Part shown: one piece after another, positions 23,284-31,694 of the stretch | Layout of the letters: every line of letters begins with the position of its first letter | How positions within the stretch are numbered: position 1 is the stretch's first letter | NCBI RefSeq assembly: GCF_014647595.1 | Contig: NZ_BMPM01000005.1 | Location: 248,001 to 312,000, forward strand | Length of the DNA: 64,000 nt | Reading direction: 5' to 3' | From: Paenarthrobacter histidinolovorans | GTDB taxonomy: Bacteria; Actinomycetota; Actinomycetes; Actinomycetales; Micrococcaceae | Translations under genes and position numbers: made by a program | Notes under the pieces: model-generated | Databases searched by the model: none | What the model was told of the DNA's origin: nothing | Seen by the model: the letters and a program-made list of their open reading frames with translations, nothing else

Positions 23284-24597
23284 GTGTACAAGGCACCGGG
23301 CAGGGACGTAACCGACAGCCGGCTGGACCACGCCTTCTTCATCCTGGGTGGGGCGGCGGCGGTGTGGCTGGCGTTCCTGCTGGTGGGGGAGAGCTTCCAT
23401 CTGGGCTGGGGCCAGGTGTGGTTCTACTTCTTCTTCTGGGCGTTTCTTGCCTACTTGCTCCTGCCGCGCCTGCACCGCATCCTGACCACGATCTACGTTC
23501 CGGGTTACTTCATCGGCCGTGCGCGGACCAGCGACGGCCTCCTGGGCGATCCTGTGAACGTCGCGTTGCTCGGGGACGAGCCGCAAATCCATGCCATCAT
23601 GCGCGCTGCCGGCTGGACGCAGGCAGACGACGTCACCTTCGGCAGCAGCCGCCGCATCATCAGCTCCACCATCTTCCGGCAAAGCTACTCCGAGGCGCCG
23701 GTCAGCCCGCTCTATCTGTTTGACCGGCAACAGGATTTCGCGTACCAGCAGGAAGTGGACAACAACCCCGGCAAACGCCACCATGTCCGGTTCTGGCGTT
23801 GCCCCGAAGGCTGGCTCCTGCCGGGCGGACACAAGGTGGACTGGCTTGCCGCCGGAACGTACGACCGCAGCGTCGGTTTCTCGCTCTTCACCCTCCAGAT
23901 CACGCACAAGATCGAGCAGAACACCGACGTTGAGCGTGACCACATCGTCCGGACGGTTTCCGACGCCGAGCCCGCGGTGTCCGTTCACGTCATCAAGGAC
24001 TTCTCCACCGGGTATCACTCGCGGAACGGCGGCGGCGATTCAATCTCTACTGACGGCGACCTGCCCATTATCGACGCGCGGCACGTGAAAGTCCCGGCCG
24101 CCCAGCCGTCCCGTCCTACCGACAGCCGTGACAGGCGGCCCGCCCCCACCATGATGGGCGCGGCGTTGGTGGTGGCCAGGTCCATTGCGGCCTTCATCCT
24201 CGCCATGACACTTCTGACGTCGTCCGAGGTCTTCACGGACCTCACCACCGACGGCGACCCCCTTGACCCGCAAACCACGACGGCGGTGGTCACCTTCGTT
24301 GCCATTGCGGTGCTGTTGTTCGGGTTGGGCGAGATTTTCCTTGCCTGGCGGATTTTCCTGGGCAGCAACGGAGCACGGGTGATCGCGATGGGCCTGAGTT
24401 CCATTTCGGTGGTTGTCCAAGCCATTGACTACTTCACCGGAAGCACCAACATCACCCTCGAAGCCGGACTTTCGGGCCTGGCCACCGACATCCTGGTACT
24501 CCTGGCTCTTTCCAGCCAACGGTCCAGGGTCTACGCCAAGCGGCAGCGGATTCCGGCGGTGCCGGCGTCGGTAGTTGGGCGGCGCGTTGCTTCCTGA
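23284..24597 (+). CDS. Membrane protein with LssY C-terminal-like domain
   Basis: This 437-residue protein has two N-terminal helices, a soluble LssY-C-like domain (residues about 80-270) and four C-terminal helices. The soluble domain contains 'GDPVNVALLGDEPQIHAIMRAAGW', 'SPLYLFDRQQDFAYQQEV' and 'RHHVRFWRCP...W-x-A-x-GTYDRSVGF', a pattern I associate with PF14067. LssY-type domains are found next to phosphatases and in membrane proteins, and the role is unknown. The GTG at 23284 is preceded by a strong AGGGGGGAG site; the longer frame to 23215 is not needed. The SDR gene upstream ends 72 bases before. Confidence 0.75.
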   Translation: MYKAPGRDVTDSRLDHAFFILGGAAAVWLAFLLVGESFHLGWGQVWFYFFFWAFLAYLLLPRLHRILTTIYVPGYFIGRARTSDGLLGDPVNVALLGDEPQIHAIMRAAGWTQADDVTFGSSRRIISSTIFRQSYSEAPVSPLYLFDRQQDFAYQQEVDNNPGKRHHVRFWRCPEGWLLPGGHKVDWLAAGTYDRSVGFSLFTLQITHKIEQNTDVERDHIVRTVSDAEPAVSVHVIKDFSTGYHSRNGGGDSISTDGDLPIIDARHVKVPAAQPSRPTDSRDRRPAPTMMGAALVVARSIAAFILAMTLLTSSEVFTDLTTDGDPLDPQTTTAVVTFVAIAVLLFGLGEIFLAWRIFLGSNGARVIAMGLSSISVVVQAIDYFTGSTNITLEAGLSGLATDILVLLALSSQRSRVYAKRQRIPAVPASVVGRRVAS

Positions 24598-24601
24598 CCT
24601 G

Positions 24602-24662
24602 CTTTGAAGCCGGGCGGCTCGTGACACGCCGTTGTGTGCGGCGTGTCGGGGACGTTTCAAAG
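24602..24662 (+). terminator. Nested hairpin after LssY-C-like gene
   Basis: GACACGCCG (24623-24631) pairs with CGGCGTGTC (24639-24647), and outer arms CTTTGAA (24602) and TTCAAAG (24656) can extend the structure. Confidence 0.55.
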
Positions 24663-24794
24663 TCAAAGTGGGTGGTGGAGGTACAGCTTTCCAAGCTTCT
24701 TCAGCTTGGCTCAATAGACTGGCGGTGCTCGGGACCGCGCAAAACAGCTTTTGAGCCCCGGCAATTATCGAAAACCGAATTGGGGACCCTCGTT

Positions 24795-25553
24795 GTGACT
24801 GCTGTTTTTCCGAAAATTACCGTCGTTGTGCCAACCTACAATGAGCGCGAGAACCTGCCCGTTCTTGTAGCCCAGCTCCAGGCACTCAGTATTCCGAATC
24901 TGCACGTGCTGGTTGTTGATGACAATTCACCCGACGGGACCGGATCGGTGGCTGAACAACTGGCATCGGAGTCCAATGGAACGGTGTCGGTCCTGCATCG
25001 CAAGGAAAAGGATGGGCTTGGCCGGGCCTATGTGGCAGGAATGACCCAAGCCCTGGCCTCGGATTCCGACGTGGTGATCCAAATGGACGCAGACCTCTCC
25101 CACCCCGTCTCGGCCATTCCGACGATGCTTGAGCGGATCCGGACTTCCGGCGCTGAGCTCGTCATCGGTTCGCGCTACGTCGACGGCGGTTCCACCGCCG
25201 CTGAATGGCCGTGGCACCGCAAGGCGCTCTCGGCCTGGGCGAACTTTTATGTTGGAGCGATCCTGAGCTTGAAGGTCAAGGATGCAACCGCTGGGTTTAA
25301 GGCGTGGACTGCCAACGCCCTGAAGGAGATTGACCTTCCCTCTGTTCGAAGTGACGGTTACTCATTCCAGGTGGAGATGAACTACCGGGCAGCCCGGCAC
25401 AGCCTTAAAATCATGGAGGTTCCCATCCGTTTCGAAGAGCGGGTGGAAGGCGCTTCCAAGATGGACCTACGCGAACAACTCGAATCCGCGCTCACCCCAT
25501 GGAAGCTCCGCTTCCAGAAGGCGGAGGCGCCCGCACGGGTGACCGCCTCCTAA
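24795..25553 (+). CDS. Polyprenol monophosphomannose synthase (GT2)
   Basis: This 252-residue, family-2 glycosyltransferase makes polyprenol-phosphate-mannose from GDP-mannose and polyprenol phosphate for cell-wall glycans and protein mannosylation. It has the GT2 start VVVPTYNERENLP, the nucleotide-binding VVDDNSPDGT, the DXD-like metal site MDADLSHP and GSRYVDGG, all as in dolichyl-phosphate mannose synthases such as Ppm1. There are no membrane helices, as in the actinobacterial catalytic subunit. The GTG at 24795 is chosen because the protein then starts just before the first strand; a possible -10 (TAGACT) lies at 24715. No acyltransferase partner (Lnt-like) is adjacent. Confidence 0.85.
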   Translation: MTAVFPKITVVVPTYNERENLPVLVAQLQALSIPNLHVLVVDDNSPDGTGSVAEQLASESNGTVSVLHRKEKDGLGRAYVAGMTQALASDSDVVIQMDADLSHPVSAIPTMLERIRTSGAELVIGSRYVDGGSTAAEWPWHRKALSAWANFYVGAILSLKVKDATAGFKAWTANALKEIDLPSVRSDGYSFQVEMNYRAARHSLKIMEVPIRFEERVEGASKMDLREQLESALTPWKLRFQKAEAPARVTAS

Positions 25554-25580
25554 GGCGCCGTTCTGTTGGAACGCGGCTTA

Positions 25581-25689
25581 AAGCCCGACGGCGGCACCCA
25601 AGGGCGGTTTCTAAGGGTCGTTGCAACTCCCAAAATCAGGTGTTGCAACGACCACTAGAACCCAAGAAGTGAGTGCCGCCGTCGGGCTT
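25581..25689. repeat. Inverted-repeat element with nested hairpin (terminator with insert)
   Basis: Outer arms AAGCCCGACGGCGGCAC (25581-25597) and GTGCCGCCGTCGGGCTT (25673-25689) form a perfect 17-base inverted repeat 75 bases apart. Inside, GGTCGTTGCAAC (25616-25627) pairs perfectly with GTTGCAACGACC (25642-25653), and flanks GGTTTCTA and TAGAACCC nearly pair as well. The outer arms would make a bidirectional terminator for the convergent genes. The inner 57 bases look like a separate palindromic unit placed in its loop. Confidence 0.65.
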
Positions 25690-25739
25690 CATCCCTGTGC
25701 GTGAGCGTTTGGCTCAAGCTGGAGGGGTGTGATTGAGCG

Positions 25740-26144
25740 TTACGCGGTAACCGCCAGGGCGTCGATCTCCACCAGCATGACCTCGTGCGGCAGGTCCACG
25801 AACACCGTGGTGCGGCTCGGCAGCTGGCCGCTGGGGACGTTCTCGCGGATGAACTCGCCGTAGACCTCGTTCATGGCGGCGAAGTCGTCGCGGGTGGTGA
25901 GGTAGACGCGGAACATGAGGACGTCTTCAACGGAGGATCCGCCGGCTTCCAGGATGGCCTTGACGTTTTCCAGGGTGCGGCGGGTCTGGACGCGGACGTC
26001 GCCCTCGCCGATGTACTGGTTGGTGGCGGGATCCATGGGACCCTGGCCGGACACCTGGAACATGCCGCCCTTCTTGATGCCCTGCGAGAATACGTGCGCC
26101 GGGGCGGGGGCGTTTTCGGTCAGTACTACAGTCTTTTCACTCAT
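25740..26144 (-). CDS. RidA family enamine/imine deaminase
   Basis: This 134-residue protein is of the YjgF/RidA family, which hydrolyses 2-amino-acrylate-type enamines and imines to 2-keto acids and ammonia. The key Arg111 (in LPSRTTV) and Glu126 (in VEIDA) are present, so it should be active and not only a binding homologue. Its ATG overlaps the stop of the IclR gene (ATGA). RidA enzymes support PLP-dependent dehydratases, and one such enzyme (DSD1-like) is encoded across the divergent promoter, which suggests this protein deals with its imine product. Confidence 0.88.
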   Translation of the reverse strand: MSEKTVVLTENAPAPAHVFSQGIKKGGMFQVSGQGPMDPATNQYIGEGDVRVQTRRTLENVKAILEAGGSSVEDVLMFRVYLTTRDDFAAMNEVYGEFIRENVPSGQLPSRTTVFVDLPHEVMLVEIDALAVTA

Positions 26145-26902
26145 GCTGAGTTCCTTTCATGGCTGATCCAGCCGAGGTCGTTGGAGATGGCCTCGGTGCT
26201 GGCTTTGAGGTCGGGCAGCAGCTCAAGCAAGCCTTCATAGCTGAGCATCACTACCGGTACCGAACAAGAGGCTGCGGCAACAACGGCGCCGCTGGCGTCG
26301 CGGATGGGGGCCGCGATGCAGTGCACGAAGGCTTCGTGCTCGGCGTTGTCGTGGGCCCAGCCCTGTTCCTTGACCTGCTCCAGTTCGGCCAGCAAGGCCT
26401 CCGGCGAGGTCAGGGTGTTCTCGGTAACTTTGACGTAGTCCAGCCCCGCCGCGATCTTTTCCTGCCGGCTTCTCGGCATGTCGGCGAGGAGGACTTTGGA
26501 CACAGCGGCCGAGTGCAGCGATGCAGTCAGGCCGATGCGCGAGTACATGCGGACGGGGTGGTGGGACTCGAATTTGTCGATGTACACCACCTCGTTTCCT
26601 TCGAAGGCGGCAAGGTGCACGGTGTGGCCGGTCTTGCCGTTGAGCTCCGCCAGGTGGGGGTGGGCCACTTTGCGGATGTCCCGCTGTTCCAGTGCCAGCG
26701 AGGACAGTTCGAACAGCTTGGAGCCGAGCATGAACCGTTGGTCCTCGTCCCGCACTACCAGCCGTTTTTCCTCGAGGGCGTGCAGGAGCCGCATCACGGT
26801 GGTCTTGTGCACGGATGCCTTGGACGAGAGCTCGTCCAGGGTTGCGGGTTTGGCGGCGAGTTCGCCGAGCAGGTCGATGGCCCGCAGGAGGCTTTGGCTC
26901 AC
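26141..26902 (-). CDS. IclR family transcriptional regulator of the sugar-acid cluster
   Basis: This regulator has a winged HTH (SQSLLRAIDLL to VHKTTVMRLLHALEEKRLV, about the first 60 residues) and an IclR effector domain with GNEVVYIDKFES, SRIGLTASLHSAAVSKVLLA and a late 'AAPIRDASGAVVAAASCSVP'. Effectors of this family are often small organic or sugar acids; KdgR of enterobacteria senses KDG. It sits between the KDG kinase and RidA genes. The start is uncertain: GTG at 26902 has GGAG nine bases before it and lies after the kinase stop, while upstream ATGs at 26947 and 26968 would overlap the kinase gene. It probably binds the palindromes at 27993-28022. Confidence 0.85.
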   Translation of the reverse strand: MSQSLLRAIDLLGELAAKPATLDELSSKASVHKTTVMRLLHALEEKRLVVRDEDQRFMLGSKLFELSSLALEQRDIRKVAHPHLAELNGKTGHTVHLAAFEGNEVVYIDKFESHHPVRMYSRIGLTASLHSAAVSKVLLADMPRSRQEKIAAGLDYVKVTENTLTSPEALLAELEQVKEQGWAHDNAEHEAFVHCIAAPIRDASGAVVAAASCSVPVVMLSYEGLLELLPDLKASTEAISNDLGWISHERNSA

Positions 26903-26906
26903 AGTG

Positions 26907-27914
26907 TCACACTCCGGTTCCGGTGTTGAATTGTCCGTCTTCAACATGGATAGCAGCCCAGACGTCATCCGAAGAATCGAGGATGGCCGCGAGCTCCTCC
27001 GCGTCGGGCAGCGGGCCGCGGTCGCCGTGGACGGTCAGGGTGCACGCAGCAGCAACGTGGCCGCGGCGGAGGCTCTCCTTTTGGCCCAGTCCGAACAGCA
27101 TGCCGCTGAGGTACCCGGCGGCGAACGAGTCACCGGCGCCAACAGGCTCGACGACGGCGACGGACAGTGCGGGCACCTCTTCCCGGCTGCCGCTCCGGTC
27201 CAAGGAGATGGCGCTGATGGCCTCGTTCTTGATGACCAGCACCTCCGGGTCCGGCATCAGGCGGCGGAGTTCGCTTTCGTCGGTGGTGCCGAAAGCGTGT
27301 TCGGCTTCGTCTTTCCCCACAAGCACGACGTCGGCCAGGTTCGCCAGGCGCTTCAGGACGGCGCGGTCCTGGCCTGCCCACAGGGCTTCGCGCCAGTTGA
27401 CGTCGAAGCTGATGGTCCGGCCGTTCCGGGGTTCGGTGAGGATCGCTTCAAGCAGGGAAAGGCATTCCGGGGAGAGTGCGGCGGTGATCCCGCTCAGGTG
27501 GATGAGGGAGGCGTTTTCCAGCAGCGCGGAAACTGCGGGATTGGCGAGCGTCTCCCGTCCCATGGCCGAGGCAGCGGATCCTTGCCGGTAGTACAGAACT
27601 GAACTGCCGCCGTCGGGGTCTGAGTCCTGGGCGGGGACCTTCACGTAGAGGCCCGTGGGCCGCCCGGCGTCGACTTCCACGCCTGAGATGCCAACCCCAT
27701 GATCTTGGAGGTCGTGGAGGATGCGGGTGCCGAAGCCGTCGTGGCCCACCCGGCTGATCCAGTGGGTGTCCAGGCCCATGGCGGCCAGGCCCATGGCGAC
27801 GTTGGATTCAGCCCCGCCGATCCCGAAGTGAAGCTCGGTGGCGAGGTCCAAGGGGACGGCTTGGACGGGGGTGAGCATGGCCATGGTTTCGCCAATACAT
27901 ACAGCTGAAAGCAC
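26907..27914 (-). CDS. 2-keto-3-deoxygluconate kinase-like PfkB sugar kinase
   Basis: This 335-residue PfkB (ribokinase) family kinase matches KDG kinases: AVCIGETMAMLTP at the start, GGAESNVAMGLAAMG for substrate binding, 'GLYVKVPAQDSDP...VLYYRQGSAAS' and the ATP/anion-hole motif VGAGDSFAAGYLSG with the catalytic Asp. KDG kinase makes 2-keto-3-deoxy-6-phosphogluconate (KDPG), the substrate of the aldolase encoded at 31036. The GTG at 27914 is chosen because GGGAG lies five bases before it; in-frame starts at 27926 (ATG) and 27932 (GTG) are alternatives. It is first in the minus-strand operon (kinase, IclR, RidA). Confidence 0.85.
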   Translation of the reverse strand: MLSAVCIGETMAMLTPVQAVPLDLATELHFGIGGAESNVAMGLAAMGLDTHWISRVGHDGFGTRILHDLQDHGVGISGVEVDAGRPTGLYVKVPAQDSDPDGGSSVLYYRQGSAASAMGRETLANPAVSALLENASLIHLSGITAALSPECLSLLEAILTEPRNGRTISFDVNWREALWAGQDRAVLKRLANLADVVLVGKDEAEHAFGTTDESELRRLMPDPEVLVIKNEAISAISLDRSGSREEVPALSVAVVEPVGAGDSFAAGYLSGMLFGLGQKESLRRGHVAAACTLTVHGDRGPLPDAEELAAILDSSDDVWAAIHVEDGQFNTGTGV

Positions 27915-27992
27915 TCGTTCTCCCATGTTCACGCGCTTCGCAGCGGCCTTGACTCTCGATCCGCCACCATGTTAGACATATCACCAGCAGGT

Positions 27993-28022
27993 TTGCAACC
28001 AGCGTTGCAAAATACGCAACGC
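27993..28022. promoter_or_regulatory. Overlapping palindromes, likely IclR operator
   Basis: Two perfect dyads share an arm: TTGCAAC-CAGC-GTTGCAA (27993-28010) and GCGTTGC-AAAATAC-GCAACGC (28002-28022). They lie in the 166-base space between the divergent KDG kinase and DSD1-like genes, the place where a regulator of both units should bind. Confidence 0.65.
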
Positions 28023-28080
28023 AAGAGAATCCACCCATAACGCAGCTTCAACGCCGCAGCACCGCGAAGGGAATCAACGC

Positions 28081-29385
28081 GTGGACACTTCCGAAGCCAT
28101 CTCGGCAACCGCCGTGGCATCCTTGGCTGCGCGCCGGCTCGACTGGCGCCACAAGGCCATCCCCGCCGCCGACAACGGGACCACGCACGCCGCCTTCCTC
28201 GCGGCCAAGCACACCCTGGCCGATTTCCAGACCCCGCTGCTCACGCTCGACGCCGGTGCCCTCACGGCCAACGCCGACCGCCTGGCGAAGTGGTGCGCCG
28301 ACAAGGGCGTGCTGCTCGCTCCCCATGGCAAGACCACCATGTCCCCCCAGCTCTGGACCGAGCAGCTCAAACGCGGGGCGTGGGGCATCACGCTGGCCAA
28401 CTTCGCGCAGCTTCGAGTGGCCCGCGAATTCGGCGTCCGGAACCTGCAGCTCGCCAACAGCCTCACGGATCCCCACGCCATCACGTGGGTGGCGGAACAG
28501 GACTCCACCATCCTTTCCTGGGTTGACTCCGTGGACACGGTCGCGGTGATCGAACACACCCTGGCCGGCACCGGCTCAGTCCTGGACGTCCTGGTTGAAC
28601 TCGGCGCACACGGCGGACGCACCGGTGCCCGCGGCGTGGACGCCGCCCTGGAGGTTGCCCGGGCCGTTGATGCCGCGGACCACCTCCGTCTGGTGGGCGT
28701 TGCCGGATATGAAGGCTCGCTCGCGCACACAGCGGACGACGCCGGGCTGGGCGCCGTGCGCCGGTACCTCGCCGATATGCGGCTGCTTCACGAAGAGCTG
28801 CTCGCCGCCGGTTTGTACGGTTCGGGCTCCGTCATCATCACCGCCGGGGGAAGCGCCTACTTCGACGACGTGGTCACTGTCCTCTCGCCGTGCATCAGCA
28901 CCGGGGCTGAAACCGGTGGCCCCAAAGTGGACCTCATGATCCGCAGCGGCGCCTACATCATCCACGACGACGGTTTCTACCGGGGAATCTCGCCGTTCTC
29001 CCGCGCAGGCAACCAGCCCTTCAGCGCCGGAATGTACGGCTGGGCGCGGGTCGTGTCGCAACCGGAACCGGGCCTGGCACTCCTCGACGCCGGCAAGCGG
29101 GACCTCCCGTTCGACGAAGGACTGCCTGAGCCGCAGCTCATCGGACCCGTGCTTGGTGGTGCCATGGAACCGCTGCCCGGCGCCGCAATCACTTCGGTCA
29201 ACGACCAACACAGCTTCATGACTTTCGACCCCGAAACTACCGCCGTCCGCCCCGGCGACGTCGTCCGCCTGGGCCTGTCCCACCCGTGCACCGCGTTCGA
29301 CAAATGGACCATTATCCCGGTTCTCGCGGACTCCACACCGGGCACCCAGCAGACCGTCGTCGACCTCATCCACACCTTCTTCTAG
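28081..29385 (+). CDS. DSD1-like PLP-dependent D-hydroxyamino-acid dehydratase/deaminase
   Basis: This 434-residue, fold-type III (alanine-racemase-like) PLP enzyme has the PLP lysine in LLAPHGKTTMSPQL (Lys84) and a C-terminal zinc site beginning at HPC (His401 and Cys403) before TAFDKW. This is the design of eukaryotic-type D-serine dehydratase (DSD1) and of proteins labelled amino acid deaminase; a Pseudomonas D-glucosaminate dehydratase is of the same general type. These enzymes dehydrate beta-hydroxy-D-amino acids to 2-keto acids with loss of ammonia. In this cluster the likely substrate is D-glucosaminate, giving KDG for the kinase. D-serine or D-threonine are alternatives. It opens the plus-strand operon. 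Confidence 0.82.
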   Translation: MDTSEAISATAVASLAARRLDWRHKAIPAADNGTTHAAFLAAKHTLADFQTPLLTLDAGALTANADRLAKWCADKGVLLAPHGKTTMSPQLWTEQLKRGAWGITLANFAQLRVAREFGVRNLQLANSLTDPHAITWVAEQDSTILSWVDSVDTVAVIEHTLAGTGSVLDVLVELGAHGGRTGARGVDAALEVARAVDAADHLRLVGVAGYEGSLAHTADDAGLGAVRRYLADMRLLHEELLAAGLYGSGSVIITAGGSAYFDDVVTVLSPCISTGAETGGPKVDLMIRSGAYIIHDDGFYRGISPFSRAGNQPFSAGMYGWARVVSQPEPGLALLDAGKRDLPFDEGLPEPQLIGPVLGGAMEPLPGAAITSVNDQHSFMTFDPETTAVRPGDVVRLGLSHPCTAFDKWTIIPVLADSTPGTQQTVVDLIHTFF

Positions 29386-29395
29386 GACCCATGCC

Positions 29396-31039
29396 ATGAA
29401 GACCCTCATCAGCAACGCCACCCTGGTGGACGGAACCGGAGCGGACCGCCGCGCCGCGGACGTCCTGCTGGACGGTACGGTGATTGCCGCCGTCGTCGAC
29501 GCCGGTAGCCTCACCCAAGCGGGAACCGGCGCCGAACGTGTCATCGACGCGTCCGGCCTGGTCCTGAGCCCCGGTTTCATCGACATGCACGCGCACTCGG
29601 ACCTGCAGTTGTTGGTCAACCGGGACCACTACGCCAAGCTCAGCCAGGGTGTCACCACGGAACTGCTGGGCCAGGACGGGCTGTCCTATGCGCCCGTGGA
29701 CGATGCCACCCTGGCCGGAGTCCGGGAGAAAATCGCCGGCTGGAACGACAACCCGGCCGGCTTCGACTGGGACTGGCGGACAGTGGGGGAGTACCTGGAC
29801 CGGTTGGACGCGGAAAAGGACGGTGGCCGCATCGCCACCAACGCCGCGTACCTCGTCCCCCAAGGAACCGTCCGGGCCATGGTGATGGGCTTCGCCGAGG
29901 GAGACCCAACGCCGGAGCAACAGCAGCAGATGCAGGACGTCATCCGTACGGCGATGGAAGAAGGCGCCGTCGGCATGAGCTCTGGCCTGACGTACACGCC
30001 GGGCATGTACGCGCAGACCGAGGAACTGGCCGGACTTTGCCGGACAGTGGGCGAACTCGGCGGTTTCTACGCGCCGCACCACCGCTCCTACGGAAAAGGC
30101 GCCCTGGATGCCTACGCCGAGATGATCTCCCTCAGCCGCGATACCGGCTGCGCCCTCCACCTGTCCCACGCCACCATGAACTTCGCCGAAAACAAGGGCC
30201 GCGCGGGTGAACTCCTGGACTTGATCGATGACGCCCTGGACCAAGGCGTAGACATCACCCTGGACACCTACCCTTACCTCCCCGGTGCCACCACGCTTTC
30301 GGCGATCCTGCCCAGTTGGGCCTCGTCCGGCGGAACCGAGGCCACCCTTGCCCGGCTGGCCGACCCCGAAACACGGGCCAGAATCCGGGAAGCCGTGGAG
30401 ATCTACGGCTCCGACGGCTGCCACGGCGTAGTGGCCGAGTGGGACACCCTGGAAATCAGCGGCGTACAGAACCCTGAGCTCGCAGGCGACGTGGGCAAGA
30501 CCATCAAGGACATCGCGGCGGAAACCCATCAGGAGCCCTTCGATGTCTTCGCGCAGATTCTTACTGAAGACCGCCTCGGCACTGGAATCCTGCAGCACGT
30601 GGGCCACGAGGAAAACGTGCAGGCCATCATGAAGCACCGCACCCACACGGGTGGCAGCGACGGACTCCTGGTCGGCGCCAAGCCGCACCCCCGCGCCTGG
30701 GGCACATTCCCGCGCTACCTCGGGCACTACTCCCGGGACCTCGGCCTGCTCAGCCTCGAAGAAACAGTCCACCACCTCACAGGACGCCCCGCCGCCCGAC
30801 TCAAGCTCCACAACAGGGGACTGATCCGCGAAAACTACGCGGCCGACGTCGTGCTCTTCGATCCGGCAACCATCCGCGATACCGCTACTTTCGAGAATCC
30901 CCGCCAAGCCGCCGACGGCATCCACTACGTGTTCGTCAACGGGACGGCAGCGATCGACGGCGGCAAACCCACCGGCGCACGCGCCGGCCGTGCCCTCCGC
31001 AGACACAGCGACGGCCTCACCCGAGAAGGACAACAATGA
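29396..31039 (+). CDS. D-aminoacylase-like amidohydrolase
   Basis: This 547-residue protein is an amidohydrolase-superfamily enzyme of the N-acyl-D-amino-acid deacylase group. The metal site starts with GFIDMHAHSDL (His65, His67), and further His residues are in YAPHHRSYGKG, LHLSHATM and the late GGSDGLLVG (Asp). In well-studied D-aminoacylases a Cys in a GNCG motif binds zinc; here the same place reads GQDG (Asp94), which hints at altered metal binding or substrate. It lies ten bases after the DSD1-like gene and overlaps the aldolase start by ATGA. Its proposed role is to remove an N-acyl group from a D-configured amino acid such as N-acetyl-D-glucosaminate. Confidence 0.84.
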   Translation: MKTLISNATLVDGTGADRRAADVLLDGTVIAAVVDAGSLTQAGTGAERVIDASGLVLSPGFIDMHAHSDLQLLVNRDHYAKLSQGVTTELLGQDGLSYAPVDDATLAGVREKIAGWNDNPAGFDWDWRTVGEYLDRLDAEKDGGRIATNAAYLVPQGTVRAMVMGFAEGDPTPEQQQQMQDVIRTAMEEGAVGMSSGLTYTPGMYAQTEELAGLCRTVGELGGFYAPHHRSYGKGALDAYAEMISLSRDTGCALHLSHATMNFAENKGRAGELLDLIDDALDQGVDITLDTYPYLPGATTLSAILPSWASSGGTEATLARLADPETRARIREAVEIYGSDGCHGVVAEWDTLEISGVQNPELAGDVGKTIKDIAAETHQEPFDVFAQILTEDRLGTGILQHVGHEENVQAIMKHRTHTGGSDGLLVGAKPHPRAWGTFPRYLGHYSRDLGLLSLEETVHHLTGRPAARLKLHNRGLIRENYAADVVLFDPATIRDTATFENPRQAADGIHYVFVNGTAAIDGGKPTGARAGRALRRHSDGLTREGQQ

Positions 31040-31671
31040 CCCCTGAACAGTTCCTCCAGCAGCTCGAAACGGACCGCACGCTCGCTGTGGTCCGCGCACC
31101 CTCCATCACTGACGCGGCCGATCTTTGCCGTGCACTGGCGGACGGCGGGATCCGAAGTGTCGAACTGACCTTCACCACGCCGGATGCGCTCAAGCATGTC
31201 AAACGCGCGGCGGAGACGGCGGCGGACCATGGTGCCGCCGTCGGAATCGGCACCGTGATGACCGGAGACCAGGCCCGCGCTGCAATCGACGCCGGCGCGC
31301 AGTTCCTGGTGACTCCCGGTCTCAGGCCGGAAGTGGCCGCCGTCGCCGTGGCTGCGGGGATCCCGTTCAGCCTCGGCGCCATGACGCCAACCGAGGTAGC
31401 GCAGGCCCTGGACCTGGGCTCGGCGGCCGTCAAGATTTTCCCCGCCCGGCAGCTCGGCCCGGCGTATTTGAAGGACCTGCAGGGCCCGTACCCGGGCATC
31501 CGCTTGCTGCCTTCGGGAGGCATCGACGCCTCCAACGCCAAGAGCTACCTCGACGCCGGTGCTGCCGCAGTCTGCTGCGGCACCAGCGTTGTCCCGCCCG
31601 CAGCAGTTGCTGCCGGCGATTGGGCAGACATCGCGGCACGTGCCGCAGCCTTCACCAGCACCCTCAAGTAG
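31036..31671 (+). CDS. KDPG/KHG aldolase
   Basis: This 211-residue class I aldolase splits 2-keto-3-deoxy-6-phosphogluconate to pyruvate and glyceraldehyde-3-phosphate (or 4-hydroxy-2-oxoglutarate to pyruvate and glyoxylate). It has the Schiff-base Lys133 in AVKIFPA, the catalytic Glu43 in SVELTFTTP and the LPSGGIDA phosphate-binding loop. The length is normal. A GAAGGA site precedes the ATG, which overlaps the amidohydrolase stop. It completes a KDG-to-pyruvate route with the kinase encoded on the other strand of the cluster. Confidence 0.9.
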   Translation: MTPEQFLQQLETDRTLAVVRAPSITDAADLCRALADGGIRSVELTFTTPDALKHVKRAAETAADHGAAVGIGTVMTGDQARAAIDAGAQFLVTPGLRPEVAAVAVAAGIPFSLGAMTPTEVAQALDLGSAAVKIFPARQLGPAYLKDLQGPYPGIRLLPSGGIDASNAKSYLDAGAAAVCCGTSVVPPAAVAAGDWADIAARAAAFTSTLK

Positions 31672-31694
31672 GACTCACCCAGAAAGAAACGCCC

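Noticed and set aside
29366..31099. Long minus-strand open frame of about 577 codons opposite the D-aminoacylase-like gene
   Set aside because: It is an antisense shadow of a clear amidohydrolase gene; its protein is Val/Gly/His-rich with no motif and no ribosome binding site.
31125..31694. Upstream extension of the GntP frame to 31125
   Set aside because: It would overlap almost the whole KDPG aldolase gene; the GntP family begins at the ATG at 31695.
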